From Pseudoxanthomonas sp. (GTDB taxonomy: Bacteria; Pseudomonadota; Gammaproteobacteria; Xanthomonadales; Xanthomonadaceae): a stretch of 64,000 nucleotides of DNA. The stretch is from positions 434,001 through 498,000 of the forward strand of contig NZ_CP114978.1 in NCBI RefSeq assembly GCF_027498035.1. The letters are read 5' to 3'. The notes under the pieces were generated by a model. The model saw nothing but the letters and a program-made list of their open reading frames with translations, was not told the DNA's origin and searched no databases. Of this stretch, positions 1 to 10,643 are shown one piece after another; position 1 is the first letter of the stretch, and each line of letters opens with the position of its first letter. Position numbers and translations under genes: made by a program.

Positions 1-2
1 CG

Positions 3-668
3 TTGGACAGCTTCCTGGAGAAGTGGCGCACCCGATCGCCCGAATGGCAGCTGGTGCAAAGCTTCGTGCCAGCCCCGCAGCGCGAGATCGCCGTGGCCTG
101 GTTCGCCCTGCTGCAGGAGCTGGCCGACGCGATGAACATCGCCGGCGATCCGCTGCCGGCCGATGCCAAGCTGGCCTGGTGGGGCGAAGAGTTGCGCGAC
201 TGGTCGCGGCGGCGTTCGCGCCATCCGCTGGGCCGCGTGCTGGAGCCCGTGTCCGCGCCGTGGGACACGCTGGCCGACGCGCTGCCCGCACTGCCGCTGA
301 TGCGGGCGCTGCCGGATTCGGCAGATGCTGCGCTGCCGCTGGTCCTGCCGCTGGCGCGTGCGGTTGCCCGGGTCGAAGCCGGATTGTTCCCCGGCGCGCG
401 TCGTCCCGAGGACATCGACGCGCTGGCCGCGCAGTTGCTGTTCTCGCGCTGGATGGAAGTGCCGCCGCATGCCGACATGCCGCGTTGGCGCGACGCATTG
501 CTGGCGCGCTGGCCTGCGCGCGGCGGCGGCCCGCGTCCACGCCGGATCATCAACGCCATCCTGCGCAAGCGCCTGGAGCGTCTGCATGCGGACGGGCAGG
601 GCAGCACGCCGACCAAACCGCTGGCACTGGTCTGGACCGGCTGGCGCGCTGCCAGCGGCGGCGATTGA
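3..668 (+). CDS. squalene/phytoene synthase-like protein (5' end probably outside window)
   Basis: About 221 residues are visible. The frame is open to the window edge and the only start visible is a TTG at position 3, so the true start is probably just upstream. The helical, Trp/Arg-rich sequence with a WWGEELRDW segment near residue 60 resembles the short squalene/phytoene-synthase-like proteins of xanthomonads. I cannot see two full Asp-rich substrate motifs, so prenyl-transferase activity is uncertain. It converges on the M23 peptidase gene, and only a REP element separates the two. The family call is by recognition and is moderately secure; the biochemical role is unknown. Confidence 0.6.
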   Translation: MDSFLEKWRTRSPEWQLVQSFVPAPQREIAVAWFALLQELADAMNIAGDPLPADAKLAWWGEELRDWSRRRSRHPLGRVLEPVSAPWDTLADALPALPLMRALPDSADAALPLVLPLARAVARVEAGLFPGARRPEDIDALAAQLLFSRWMEVPPHADMPRWRDALLARWPARGGGPRPRRIINAILRKRLERLHADGQGSTPTKPLALVWTGWRAASGGD

Positions 669-681
669 TCCCTACCTTTTT

Positions 682-775
682 GTAGAGACGAGCTTGTGGC
701 GATCCCATCTTTGGGACTCGGCTGCTCTTCGGACAGGACGCCGGGAAGGCCCCAGCGGAGCAAGCTCCGCGCTAC
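682..775. repeat. GTAG-type REP doublet (SMAG-like)
   Basis: The element starts with GTAGAG at 682 and ends with the inverted GCTAC at 775. The right arm 755-775 is itself a hairpin (GCGGAGC, AA, GCTCCGC). The left arm is degenerate. The spacer words GCTGCTCTTC and GCCCCAGCGG recur in the copy at 51165-51235, so this is a dispersed family. Such GTAG-headed palindromes are known from Stenotrophomonas as SMAG elements. The terminal GTAG supplies the stop codon of the neighbouring peptidase gene. Confidence 0.8.
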
Positions 776-1620
776 AGCTTCCGTTCCAGCACCAGCAGCG
801 GATCGATGCGGGTATCGAACCAGCTCATGCCCCAGTGCAGGTGCGGCCCGGTCGCGCGTCCGGTCGCACCCACCGCGCCGATCACCTGGCCCTGAGTGAT
901 GCGGTCGCCGACCTTCACGTCGATCCGCGACAGGTGCAGGAAGTTGGAGCTGACCCCGTAGCCGTGGTCCAGCAGCACCGTGCCGCCGGTCAGGTACAGG
1001 TCCGGCGCAGCGAAGGTGACGATGCCTGCTGCCGGTGCTTTCACCGGTGTACCGGTCGGTACGGCGATGTCCATGCCCGAATGCCCGGCGGGCGAGGGCT
1101 GGCCGTTGTACACGCGCGCATTGCCGAAGCGGCCGCTGATGCGGCCCTGCACTGGCCAGATGAAGGCCGCGACGAAGTCGGTGCGGTCGTCGTCGCGGTC
1201 GCGCGCGGCGCTGACCTGGGCTTGTTCGCGCTGGATGCGGGCGGCGATCTCAGGCGGCGGGTTCACGCTCTTGGGCGGCACGCCATTGACGCGCTCGGTC
1301 GGCCAGTCACGCGCGGTGACGGCAATCGAAACCGACTGCGGCGCGGCACCAGGCGCGCTGACCTGGACCTGGAGCGGGCCGGTTTCGTTACGGCCCACGC
1401 CGAACACCACCGTGCCGTAGCCGCTGACCCGCAGCGACCGGCCCGCATAGCGCACCTGGCTACCTGGGGCGACCTTGCCGAACACCAGCGCGCCCTGCGA
1501 CACCGAGGTCGGGAACACGGCCTGTCCGGTGGACTGGGCCTGCTGCGCTGTCGCTGTGAGGGCTGGCATTCCTGCGCTGCCGGCCACGGCCAGCAGCAGG
1601 GCCAGCAAGGCGCGCCTCAT
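772..1620 (-). CDS. M23 family metallopeptidase (LytM-type), secreted
   Basis: A 282-residue predicted zinc endopeptidase acting on peptidoglycan in the periplasm. It begins with a signal peptide (MRRALLALLLAVAG, then small residues up to TATAQQ). A beta-rich N-terminal part follows. The C-terminal LytM domain has the metal ligands in HSGMD and GPHLHW. The chosen start overlaps the pyrC stop by four bases (ATGA), which implies translational coupling and rules out the longer upstream frame. The TAG stop lies inside the GTAG end of a REP element, so the gene end has been built from repeat DNA. The family is secure; the physiological target (septal amidase activation or wall turnover) is unknown. 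Confidence 0.9.
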   Translation of the reverse strand: MRRALLALLLAVAGSAGMPALTATAQQAQSTGQAVFPTSVSQGALVFGKVAPGSQVRYAGRSLRVSGYGTVVFGVGRNETGPLQVQVSAPGAAPQSVSIAVTARDWPTERVNGVPPKSVNPPPEIAARIQREQAQVSAARDRDDDRTDFVAAFIWPVQGRISGRFGNARVYNGQPSPAGHSGMDIAVPTGTPVKAPAAGIVTFAAPDLYLTGGTVLLDHGYGVSSNFLHLSRIDVKVGDRITQGQVIGAVGATGRATGPHLHWGMSWFDTRIDPLLVLERKL

Positions 1621-2966
1621 CGGTTGAATTCCAGCCGCAGCCCCTTCGGGGTGCCGACCAACTGCTCGCCGTTCCAGACCATGCGGCCGTTCACCCAGGT
1701 CGCGCCGATCCTGTGCTGGAAGGTGGTGCCTTCGAACGGCGACCAGCCGCACTTGGACAGGACGTCCTCGCGTTTGACGGCAAATTCCTCGTCATCGATC
1801 AACACCAGGTCGGCCCAGTAGCCTTCGCGCAGGAAACCGCGGTCCTTGACGTCGAACAACTGTGCCGGCGCGTGTGCGAACTTCTGCACGACCTGGGTGA
1901 CCTGGATCTTCTTCTCGTGGACCAGTTCCAGTGCGGCCACCAGTGCGTGCTGCACCAGCGGCAGGCCGCCGGGCGCCCTGGCGTAGCTGGTCTGCGCTTT
2001 CTCTTCCAGTGTGTGCGGGGCGTGGTCGGTGGCCAGCACATCGATCACGTTCTCGGCCAGCGCCTTGATCAGCGCGATGCGGTCGGCCGGGTCCTTGATC
2101 GCCGGATTGCACTTGATCAGGTTGCCCAGGCGCGCGTAATCATTGCGGTCGAAGCGCAGGAAATGAATGCAGGTCTCGGCGGTGATCTTCTTGCGCACGC
2201 CGTCCTTGTTGACCAGCGGACCGGCCTTGAACAGCGCCAGCTCCTCGGCGGTGGAGAGGTGCAGCACATGCAGCCGGGTGCCGTGCTTCTGCGCGAGCGA
2301 CAGCGCCAGGCGCGTGGATTTGATGCAGGCCTCGCGCGAACGGATGTCCGGGTGGAACTGCACCGGGATGTCATCGCCGTACTTCTCCCGGTACCTGGCC
2401 AGGTTGGCGTCGATCGTCGGCGTGTCTTCGCAGTGCGTGATGATCGGCACCGGCGTGTCGCGGAAGATCGCATCCAGCGTTTCGGGGTCGTCCACCAGCA
2501 TGTTGCCGGTCGAGGCGCCCATGAAGACCTTCACGCCCGGCGTGGTTTTTGGGTCGATGCGCTGGATGTCGGCCAGGTTGTCGTTGCTGGCCCCCATGTA
2601 GAAGCCGTGGTTGGCCCAGGCGCGGCCCTGTGCGCTGGCGTACTTGGCTTCCAGCGCGTCGGCATTGAGCGTCGGCGGGTTGGTATTGGGCATGTCCATG
2701 AAGGTGGTCAGGCCACCGGCCACGGCTGCGGCCGATTCGGTCGCGATGTCACCCTTGTGGGTCAGTCCGGGTTCGCGGAAATGGACCTGGTCGTCGATCA
2801 TCCCCGGCAGCAGCCAGCGGCCGCCGGCCTCGATCACGGTATCGCCCGCGCCGGGTGCGACCCTGGAAGCGATCTTCGTGATGCGGCCGTTCTCGAAACG
2901 CAGGTCACCGGTTGTCTCGCGCCCTTCATTGACCAGGCGCGCGTTGACGATCACGGTGGCGGGCAT
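1617..2966 (-). CDS. pyrC: dihydroorotase
   Basis: A 449-residue amidohydrolase expected to interconvert carbamoyl-aspartate and dihydroorotate in pyrimidine synthesis. Visible motifs are DDQVHFREPG near residue 60, the carboxylated-lysine segment KVFMGASTGN near 145, ITHCED, HVLHLST and ATDHAPH (the catalytic Asp). The usual HxH metal pair reads QVH, so the first histidine is replaced. A DDQVHFREPG subfamily occurs in other bacteria, so this does not by itself mean inactivity. The start overlaps the end of yidD by 16 bases and the stop overlaps the M23 gene by 4, so the three genes probably form one transcript. Confidence 0.9.
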   Translation of the reverse strand: MPATVIVNARLVNEGRETTGDLRFENGRITKIASRVAPGAGDTVIEAGGRWLLPGMIDDQVHFREPGLTHKGDIATESAAAVAGGLTTFMDMPNTNPPTLNADALEAKYASAQGRAWANHGFYMGASNDNLADIQRIDPKTTPGVKVFMGASTGNMLVDDPETLDAIFRDTPVPIITHCEDTPTIDANLARYREKYGDDIPVQFHPDIRSREACIKSTRLALSLAQKHGTRLHVLHLSTAEELALFKAGPLVNKDGVRKKITAETCIHFLRFDRNDYARLGNLIKCNPAIKDPADRIALIKALAENVIDVLATDHAPHTLEEKAQTSYARAPGGLPLVQHALVAALELVHEKKIQVTQVVQKFAHAPAQLFDVKDRGFLREGYWADLVLIDDEEFAVKREDVLSKCGWSPFEGTTFQHRIGATWVNGRMVWNGEQLVGTPKGLRLEFNR

Positions 2967-3214
2967 TTGCAGTTTCCTTGGCGCGAAGATGAATGCGGGG
3001 CGTCAGGGACGGGATCGTACCCGCCAGGGTGGAAGGGGTGGCAGCGGCCCACCCGGCCAGCGGCCATCCAGCAGCCGCGCAGCACGCCAAAGCGTGCGAT
3101 CGCGTCCATGGCATAGACCGAGCAGCTGGGCTCGAAGCGGCAGCGTGGTCCCAACAGTGGGCTGATGAAACGCTTGTAGCCGCGCAATAAGACAATGAGT
3201 CCGCGCTGGAGCAT
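2951..3214 (-). CDS. yidD: membrane protein insertion efficiency factor YidD
   Basis: A small 87-residue protein with the YidD signature: LRGYKRFISPLLGPRCRFEPSCSxYA near the N-terminus, then GCWMAAGRVGRCHPFHPGGYDPVP. It is a membrane-associated amphipathic factor that helps YidC-dependent insertion. The start is the ATG directly before LQRGLIVLLRGY; a longer upstream frame has no family similarity. In many bacteria yidD lies beside rnpA and yidC at the origin. Here it sits apart and overlaps the start of pyrC, which suggests shared expression with pyrimidine genes. Confidence 0.92.
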   Translation of the reverse strand: MLQRGLIVLLRGYKRFISPLLGPRCRFEPSCSVYAMDAIARFGVLRGCWMAAGRVGRCHPFHPGGYDPVPDAPHSSSRQGNCKCPPP

Positions 3215-3318
3215 GGCCCGATGATAAGCGATGGACCGGCCGCGTGGTTGCCCCCCCTGCGTGGGTGAGCTATAAAGGCCCGCTTTTCCCGGCCCGGGAA
3301 TCATCAAGGACGCTGTTC

Positions 3319-4338
3319 GTGGCAGCCAAGAAACCCGCAAAAAAGGCCATCAAGGCCGTCAAGTCGCCCGCCGTTGCGAAGAAAGTCCCCGTTGCCAAGG
3401 CTCCGGCCAAACCGGCACCGGCGAAGAAGGCCGCGCCTGTGGCCAGCAAGAAACCGGCGGCCACCAAGACTGTTGCTGCGAAAAAGACCACGAGCACCGC
3501 CACAGCCGCCAAGCCTGCGGCCGTGAAAAAGCCGGCGCCTGCGCCGGTCAAGAAGGCCGCAGCAGGGAAGCCCGCGCCCAAGCCCGCACCGAAGCCGGTC
3601 GCCAAGACCGCTCCGGCCAAATCCGCTCCTGCCAAGGCCGTCGGCCGCAGCAAGGCCCCGCCGGCGAAGCCCGCCGCGACGCCTGCGCCTGCCGCGTCGC
3701 CTGCCAAGGCCGCTCCTGCAAAGAACACTGTGCCCGCTTCCAAGACCCCATCGAAAACCACCAAGACCACCAAATCCGTTGCGCCGGCCAAGCCTGTCGT
3801 GCCCGCCAAGCCAGCGGCCGCACGGGTGACCGGCAAGATCGCCGTTGCCGTCGTTGCCCGCACGACCGAGGCTGCGCCCAAGACCAAGGCGCGCAAGGTC
3901 GACTACGCCATCGACGAGGCCACCGGCCGTCCCCAGTTGCCCGCCGGCTACAAGCCCAAGGGTGACGAGGAGTACATGAGCCCGCTGCAGCTGGAGTACT
4001 TCCGCCAGCGCCTGATGAGCTGGCGCGCGGATCTGGTCGAGGAATCCAAGCAGACCATCGAGAACCTGAAGGACGAAGTGCGCGACGTGGGCGACGAAGC
4101 AGAGCGCGCCACCCGCGAAACCGAGAACTCGCTCGAACTGCGCACCCGCGACCGCTATCGCAAGCTGATCGGCAAGATCGACAGCACGCTCAAGCGCCTG
4201 GAAGCTGGCGACTATGGTTACTGCGTGGACACCGGTGAAGAGATCGGCCTGGAGCGTCTTGAGGCGCGCCTGACCGCCGAGCGCACCCTGGATGCCCAGG
4301 AGCGCTGGGAGCACTTGCAGAAGCAGCAGGGCGACTGA
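3319..4338 (+). CDS. dksA: DksA-type RNA polymerase-binding regulator with Lys/Ala/Pro-rich N-terminal tail
   Basis: 339 residues, more than twice the size of Escherichia coli DksA. The start is taken as GTG with AAGGA eight bases upstream. Residues 1 to about 205 are a low-complexity Lys/Ala/Pro tail with repeated PAKK and KPAP words, similar to histone H1 tails. The rest is a DksA domain. Its coiled-coil tip keeps the acidic DVGDEA motif that enters the polymerase secondary channel, followed by ELRTRDRYRKLI. In the zinc-finger region only one of four cysteines remains (YGYCVDTG, then ERTLDAQ), so zinc binding is unlikely. It probably mediates the stringent response without zinc. The function of the tail is unknown; nucleic-acid binding is a guess. 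Confidence 0.88.
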   Translation: MAAKKPAKKAIKAVKSPAVAKKVPVAKAPAKPAPAKKAAPVASKKPAATKTVAAKKTTSTATAAKPAAVKKPAPAPVKKAAAGKPAPKPAPKPVAKTAPAKSAPAKAVGRSKAPPAKPAATPAPAASPAKAAPAKNTVPASKTPSKTTKTTKSVAPAKPVVPAKPAAARVTGKIAVAVVARTTEAAPKTKARKVDYAIDEATGRPQLPAGYKPKGDEEYMSPLQLEYFRQRLMSWRADLVEESKQTIENLKDEVRDVGDEAERATRETENSLELRTRDRYRKLIGKIDSTLKRLEAGDYGYCVDTGEEIGLERLEARLTAERTLDAQERWEHLQKQQGD

Positions 4339-4364
4339 CCGCCGCTGCGTCTGCGCAGAAAACG

Positions 4365-4391
4365 AAAAACCCCGCCTCGCGCGGGGTTTTT
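4365..4391. terminator. bidirectional intrinsic terminator between dksA and metH
   Basis: A perfect 11-bp stem AAAAACCCCGC / GCGGGGTTTTT closes on a five-base loop and is flanked by A and T runs on the two sides. It therefore works in both directions between the converging dksA and metH genes. Confidence 0.9.
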
Positions 4392-4421
4392 CTTGGCCTG
4401 CAACAGCGTGATCGAAGCCAA

Positions 4422-7109
<2,688 letters not shown>

Positions 7110-7126
7110 GGCGGTTCTGCTTGGCT

Positions 7127-7250
7127 CGTCATTCCCGCGAAGGCGGGAATCCAGGGACTTTGGCTAGGTTGATCAAGAAACTGCGGGATCAGTGCGCATG
7201 GATGGCCAGCCATGCGGCTGTTGAGAAGCGCTCCGCCTTCGCGGGAATGA
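7127..7250. repeat. inverted REP pair, TCATTCCCGCGAAGGCG family
   Basis: The left copy at 7127-7154 contains TCATTCCCGCGAAGGCG. The exact reverse complement of those 17 bases lies at 7234-7250. Each arm is itself a short hairpin (CCCGC, GAAG, GCGGG). The pair fills the gap between the two metH genes and could form a stable RNA hairpin that affects mRNA decay or relative expression. A related pair is at 25449-25530. Confidence 0.75.
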
Positions 7251-7264
7251 TGGCGCTCTCTGGA

Positions 7265-8383
7265 TCAGGCGGCCTGCGACAGTGGCTGCGGCAGCACCCG
7301 TGGCGCGATGCCGGCCACCGCTTCGGCGATGGCACGGATGTGGTCGGGCGAGGTGCCGCAGCAGCCGCCGACCAGGTTCAACAGCCCGGCCGTAGCGAAC
7401 TCGTGCAGCGTCTCGGCCATTTCCTCCGGGGTCTCGTCGTATTCGCCGAAAGCGTTGGGCAGGCCGGCATTGGGGTGGGCGCTGACGTAGCAGTCGGCGA
7501 CGGTGGAGAGCGTCTCCACGTGTGGACGCAGGTCCTTGGCGCCCAGTGCGCAGTTCAGCCCGATCGAGAGTGGCCTGGCGTGCATCAGCGAGGTGTAGAA
7601 CGCTTCGGCGGTCTGGCCGGACAGGGTGCGGCCGGAGGCGTCGGTGATCGTGCCTGAGATCATCACCGGCAGGCGCGCGCCGCGCGCGTCGAACACTTCC
7701 TCGATGGCGAACAACGCGGCCTTGGCATTGAGCGTGTCGAAGATGGTCTCGACCATGATGGTGTCGGCGCCGCCGTCGATCAGCCCCTCGATGGCTTCGC
7801 GATAGGTCACGCGCAGCGCGTCGAAGCTGGTGTTGCGGTAGCCGGGGTCGTTGACGTCCGGGCTGATCGAGGCGGTGCGGCTGGTCGGACCGAGCACGCC
7901 GATCACGAAGCGCGGCTTGTCCGGTGTTTTCAACTCGATGGCGTCGCAGCATGCGCGGGCGATGCGCGCGCCTTCCTTGTTCAACTCGTAGACCAGGTGT
8001 TCCAGGTGGTAATCGGCCTGGCTGACCGAGGTCGCGTTGAACGTGTTGGTCTCCAGCAGGTCCGCACCGGCTTCAAGGTAGTCGGTGTGCACGCCGGCGA
8101 TGATCTGCGGATTGCTGAGCAGCAGCAGGTCGTTGTTGCCCTTGAGGTCATGGCCGTGGTCGCAGCCGGGGCCGTGCACGTGGCCTTCCTCGGTGTGGGT
8201 GCTGTCGAAGCCGTCGGCGAAGCGCGCGCCGCGATAGTCGGCTTCTTCCAGGCGATGGCGCTGGATCATGGTGCCCATGGCGCCATCGATGATCAGGATG
8301 CGGCTGGCCAGCGCGTCCAGCAGCAGCTGGGCGCGTTCCGGATTGAGCCAGGGCAGGGTCTGGGTGGTCATGGTCATGCGCAA
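7265..8383 (-). CDS. metH: methionine synthase, N-terminal part: homocysteine S-methyltransferase domain
   Basis: 372 residues corresponding to the homocysteine-binding, zinc-containing barrel of MetH. Visible are RILIIDGAMGTMIQ near residue 27, GLNCALGAKDLRPH near 270, and the zinc cysteines in VGGCCGTSPDHI near 345. ATG codons also lie at residues 3 and 5, so the exact start is open. It lies four bases after the regulator gene and upstream of the folate/B12-binding part, giving the order regulator, metH N, metH C in one likely operon. Activity requires the second polypeptide because cobalamin is bound there. Confidence 0.94.
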   Translation of the reverse strand: MRMTMTTQTLPWLNPERAQLLLDALASRILIIDGAMGTMIQRHRLEEADYRGARFADGFDSTHTEEGHVHGPGCDHGHDLKGNNDLLLLSNPQIIAGVHTDYLEAGADLLETNTFNATSVSQADYHLEHLVYELNKEGARIARACCDAIELKTPDKPRFVIGVLGPTSRTASISPDVNDPGYRNTSFDALRVTYREAIEGLIDGGADTIMVETIFDTLNAKAALFAIEEVFDARGARLPVMISGTITDASGRTLSGQTAEAFYTSLMHARPLSIGLNCALGAKDLRPHVETLSTVADCYVSAHPNAGLPNAFGEYDETPEEMAETLHEFATAGLLNLVGGCCGTSPDHIRAIAEAVAGIAPRVLPQPLSQAA

Positions 8384-8387
8384 ATCC

Positions 8388-9317
8388 TCACGGCTTGATG
8401 CCTGTCAGCGACAGCACTTCGAAATGCGGTGGACGGCGTTCGCGGGTGACGGTGTGCAGGTTGGTGGCGGTCAGGCCGGCCGCTTCGGTGAAGGCGGTCA
8501 GCTCGACGTCGGTGAAACCCAGGTTGACGTGGCCGTAGGCATTCACGACCGGCTGGTGTTCGTGGCGGGCCAGCGAGCTGATCAGCACCTTGCCACCGGG
8601 ACGCAGCACGCGCGCGGCTTCGGCCACGGCGCGGGCCGGGGCGGTGGAATAGGTCAGTGCGTGCATCAGCACCACCAGGTCGAAGCTGGCATCGTCGAAG
8701 GGCAGGGCGTGCATGTCGCCTTCGCGCACTTCCACGTTGGGGAAGCGGCGCAGGCGCTCGCCGGCGGCGGCGACCACGCGGGCGCTGGTGTCCACGCACA
8801 CATAGCGACTGGAGTGCGGCGACAGCAGTTCGGCCAGCACGCCGTCGCCGGAGGCGATGTCCAGCACATCGCGGGTTTCCAGCAGCGGCAGCGCGGTGCG
8901 CGCCAGCGCTTCCCAGGTGCGGCCCGGCGAGTAGTGGCGCTCCATGTCGCCGGCGACGGTGTCGGCCCAGTTCTGGGTGGCGGCGCGGGCGGCCAGGACT
9001 TCGGCCACGCGCTCGGCGTCCTGGCGTAGCAGCGGATCGTCACTGCCTGCCCGCAGGCTGCGCCAGAGATCTTGCTGGGCCGGATCCAGGTTGTCCTCGT
9101 CGAAGCGGTAGTACGCCGATACGCCGGCGCGCCGGTCGCGGACCAGGCCGGCGTCCTTGAGCTTGGCCAGGTGGGTGGACACACGCGGCTGGGCCAGGCG
9201 GGTGATCGCCGACAGTTCGGCCACGGTGAGTTCCTCACCGGCCAACAGGGCGAGCAGGCGCACGCGGGTGGCGTCGGCGAAGACCTTCAGGCGGGCCGAC
9301 CAGGCTTCCAGATCCAT
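8388..9317 (-). CDS. ArsR-family regulator fused to a SAM-dependent methyltransferase domain
   Basis: 309 residues. Residues 1-90 form an ArsR winged helix (ELTVAELSAITRLAQPRVSTHLAKLKDAGLV) without metal-binding cysteine pairs. From about residue 145 there is a class I methyltransferase fold with VLDIASGDGVLAELL, an acidic strand end (VCVDTS) and REGDMHALPFDDASFD. The gene directly precedes the two metH genes and has a strong palindrome five bases upstream of its start. ArsR-type regulators that sense S-adenosylhomocysteine (SahR) control methionine genes in Proteobacteria. I infer that this protein senses SAM or SAH through its methyltransferase domain and represses its own operon. Catalytic activity is not shown. 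Confidence 0.85.
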   Translation of the reverse strand: MDLEAWSARLKVFADATRVRLLALLAGEELTVAELSAITRLAQPRVSTHLAKLKDAGLVRDRRAGVSAYYRFDEDNLDPAQQDLWRSLRAGSDDPLLRQDAERVAEVLAARAATQNWADTVAGDMERHYSPGRTWEALARTALPLLETRDVLDIASGDGVLAELLSPHSSRYVCVDTSARVVAAAGERLRRFPNVEVREGDMHALPFDDASFDLVVLMHALTYSTAPARAVAEAARVLRPGGKVLISSLARHEHQPVVNAYGHVNLGFTDVELTAFTEAAGLTATNLHTVTRERRPPHFEVLSLTGIKP

Positions 9318-9321
9318 GATC

Positions 9322-9347
9322 TATCTCTATATCGCGATACGGAGATA
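9322..9347. promoter_or_regulatory. 26-bp near-perfect palindrome, likely operator of the ArsR-methyltransferase/metH operon
   Basis: Outer arms TATCTC (9322-9327) and GAGATA (9342-9347) flank a perfect core TATCGCGATA (9330-9339). Of 26 positions 22 are symmetric. It lies four bases upstream of the regulator start codon and about 95 bp from the divergent acyl-CoA dehydrogenase, so it could control both. The size and symmetry fit an ArsR-type dimer site. Confidence 0.75.
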
Positions 9348-9440
9348 TTTTGACGGCGATATGTGGTCGGGTCAATTCCATACGCGCCCGCATGGTGTGT
9401 GGCTACAATGCCGGAATCGCACCCAGAGGAGGGAAGGACC

Positions 9441-10589
9441 GTGGATTTCGGATACACCGAAGAGCAGTTGATGATCCAGGATGTGGCCCGCCGGATCGCG
9501 CAGGAAAAGATCGCACCCAGCGCCGAGCATTTCGACAAGGCCGGCGAATTCCCGTTGGAGAACATCCAGCTACTGGGTGAAAACGGACTGATGGGGATCG
9601 AGGTGCCGGAGGAATACGGCGGCGCGGGGATGGACCCGATCAGCTACGTGTTGGCGATGATCGAAGTGGCCGCTGGCGATGCCGCGCATTCGACCATCAT
9701 GTCGGTCAACAACTCGCTGTACTGCTCGGGCCTGCTGAAGTTCGCCACCGAGGAACAGAAGCAGCTGTACGTGCGTGCCATCGCCGACGGCAGCCAGATC
9801 GGCGCCTTCGCCCTGACCGAGCCGCAGTCCGGTTCCGATGCCACGGCCATGCGCTGCCGCGCGGTGAAGCAGGAGGACGGCAGCTTCGTCATCAACGGCA
9901 AGAAGAGCTGGATCACCTCCGGTCCGGTGGCCAAGTACATCGTGCTGTTTGCGATGACCGCGCCGGACAAGGGGGCCAAGGGCATCACCGCTTTCATCAT
10001 CGATACCGACAAGCCTGGTTTCCACCGCGGCAAGACCGAGCCGAAGCTGGGCATCCGTGCCTCGGCCACCTGTGAAATCGAATTCGCCGACTACGTGGCG
10101 CAGGCCAACGAGGTGGTCGGGGTCGAGAACGAGGGCTTCAAGATCGCCATGGGCGTACTGGATGCCGGACGCATCGGCATCGCCTCGCAGGCCATCGGCA
10201 TCGCGCGTGCCGCCTACGAGAAGACCCTGGAATACGTGAAGGAGCGCAAGGCCTTCGGTGCGCCGATCGGCACCTTCCAGATGACCCAGGCCAAGATCGC
10301 CGACATGAAGTGCAAGCTGGATGCGTCGCTGCTGCTGACCCTGCGCGCGGCGTGGTTGAAGGGGCAGGGCAAGAAGTTCAGCAGCGAAGCGGCCATCGCC
10401 AAGCTCACCGCCTCCGAAGCGGCGATGTGGATCACCCACCAGGCCGTGCAGATCCACGGCGGCATGGGGTACTCGAAAGAGATGCCGCTGGAGCGCTACT
10501 TCCGCGATGCCAAGATCACCGAGATCTACGAAGGCACCAGCGAGATCCAGCGCCTGGTGATTGCACGCGGGGAAACAGGCCTGCGCTGA
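9441..10589 (+). CDS. acyl-CoA dehydrogenase (short-chain/butyryl type)
   Basis: 382 residues, normal family length. It is a FAD enzyme that introduces the alpha-beta double bond into acyl-CoA in fatty- or amino-acid degradation and passes electrons to ETF. Seen: FALTEPQSGSDA near residue 125, INGKKSWITSG near 153, and the catalytic-base region YEGTSEIQRLVIARG at the C-terminus, whose glutamate sits in the short-chain position. The start is the GTG at 9441, with AGGAGGGA a few bases upstream. An in-frame start further upstream adds residues without family similarity. Substrate chain length cannot be fixed from sequence. Confidence 0.92.
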   Translation: MDFGYTEEQLMIQDVARRIAQEKIAPSAEHFDKAGEFPLENIQLLGENGLMGIEVPEEYGGAGMDPISYVLAMIEVAAGDAAHSTIMSVNNSLYCSGLLKFATEEQKQLYVRAIADGSQIGAFALTEPQSGSDATAMRCRAVKQEDGSFVINGKKSWITSGPVAKYIVLFAMTAPDKGAKGITAFIIDTDKPGFHRGKTEPKLGIRASATCEIEFADYVAQANEVVGVENEGFKIAMGVLDAGRIGIASQAIGIARAAYEKTLEYVKERKAFGAPIGTFQMTQAKIADMKCKLDASLLLTLRAAWLKGQGKKFSSEAAIAKLTASEAAMWITHQAVQIHGGMGYSKEMPLERYFRDAKITEIYEGTSEIQRLVIARGETGLR

Positions 10590-10611
10590 AACACCTGTGT
10601 CATGCCGTTGT

Positions 10612-10643
10612 GCAGGTGGCGCCGCAAGGCGCCATCTGCGTTT
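10612..10643 (+). terminator. hairpin terminator after the acyl-CoA dehydrogenase
   Basis: A 12-bp stem with one G-U pair (GCAGGTGGCGCC / GGCGCCATCTGC) closes on a GCAA loop and is followed by GTTT. The T run is short, so termination may be partial. Confidence 0.55.

Noticed and set aside
9318..9440. SAM, SAH or cobalamin riboswitch upstream of the methionine operon
   Set aside because: The regulator start codon is only a few bases from the palindrome, leaving no room on the minus strand for an identifiable riboswitch leader, and no conserved riboswitch core was seen.
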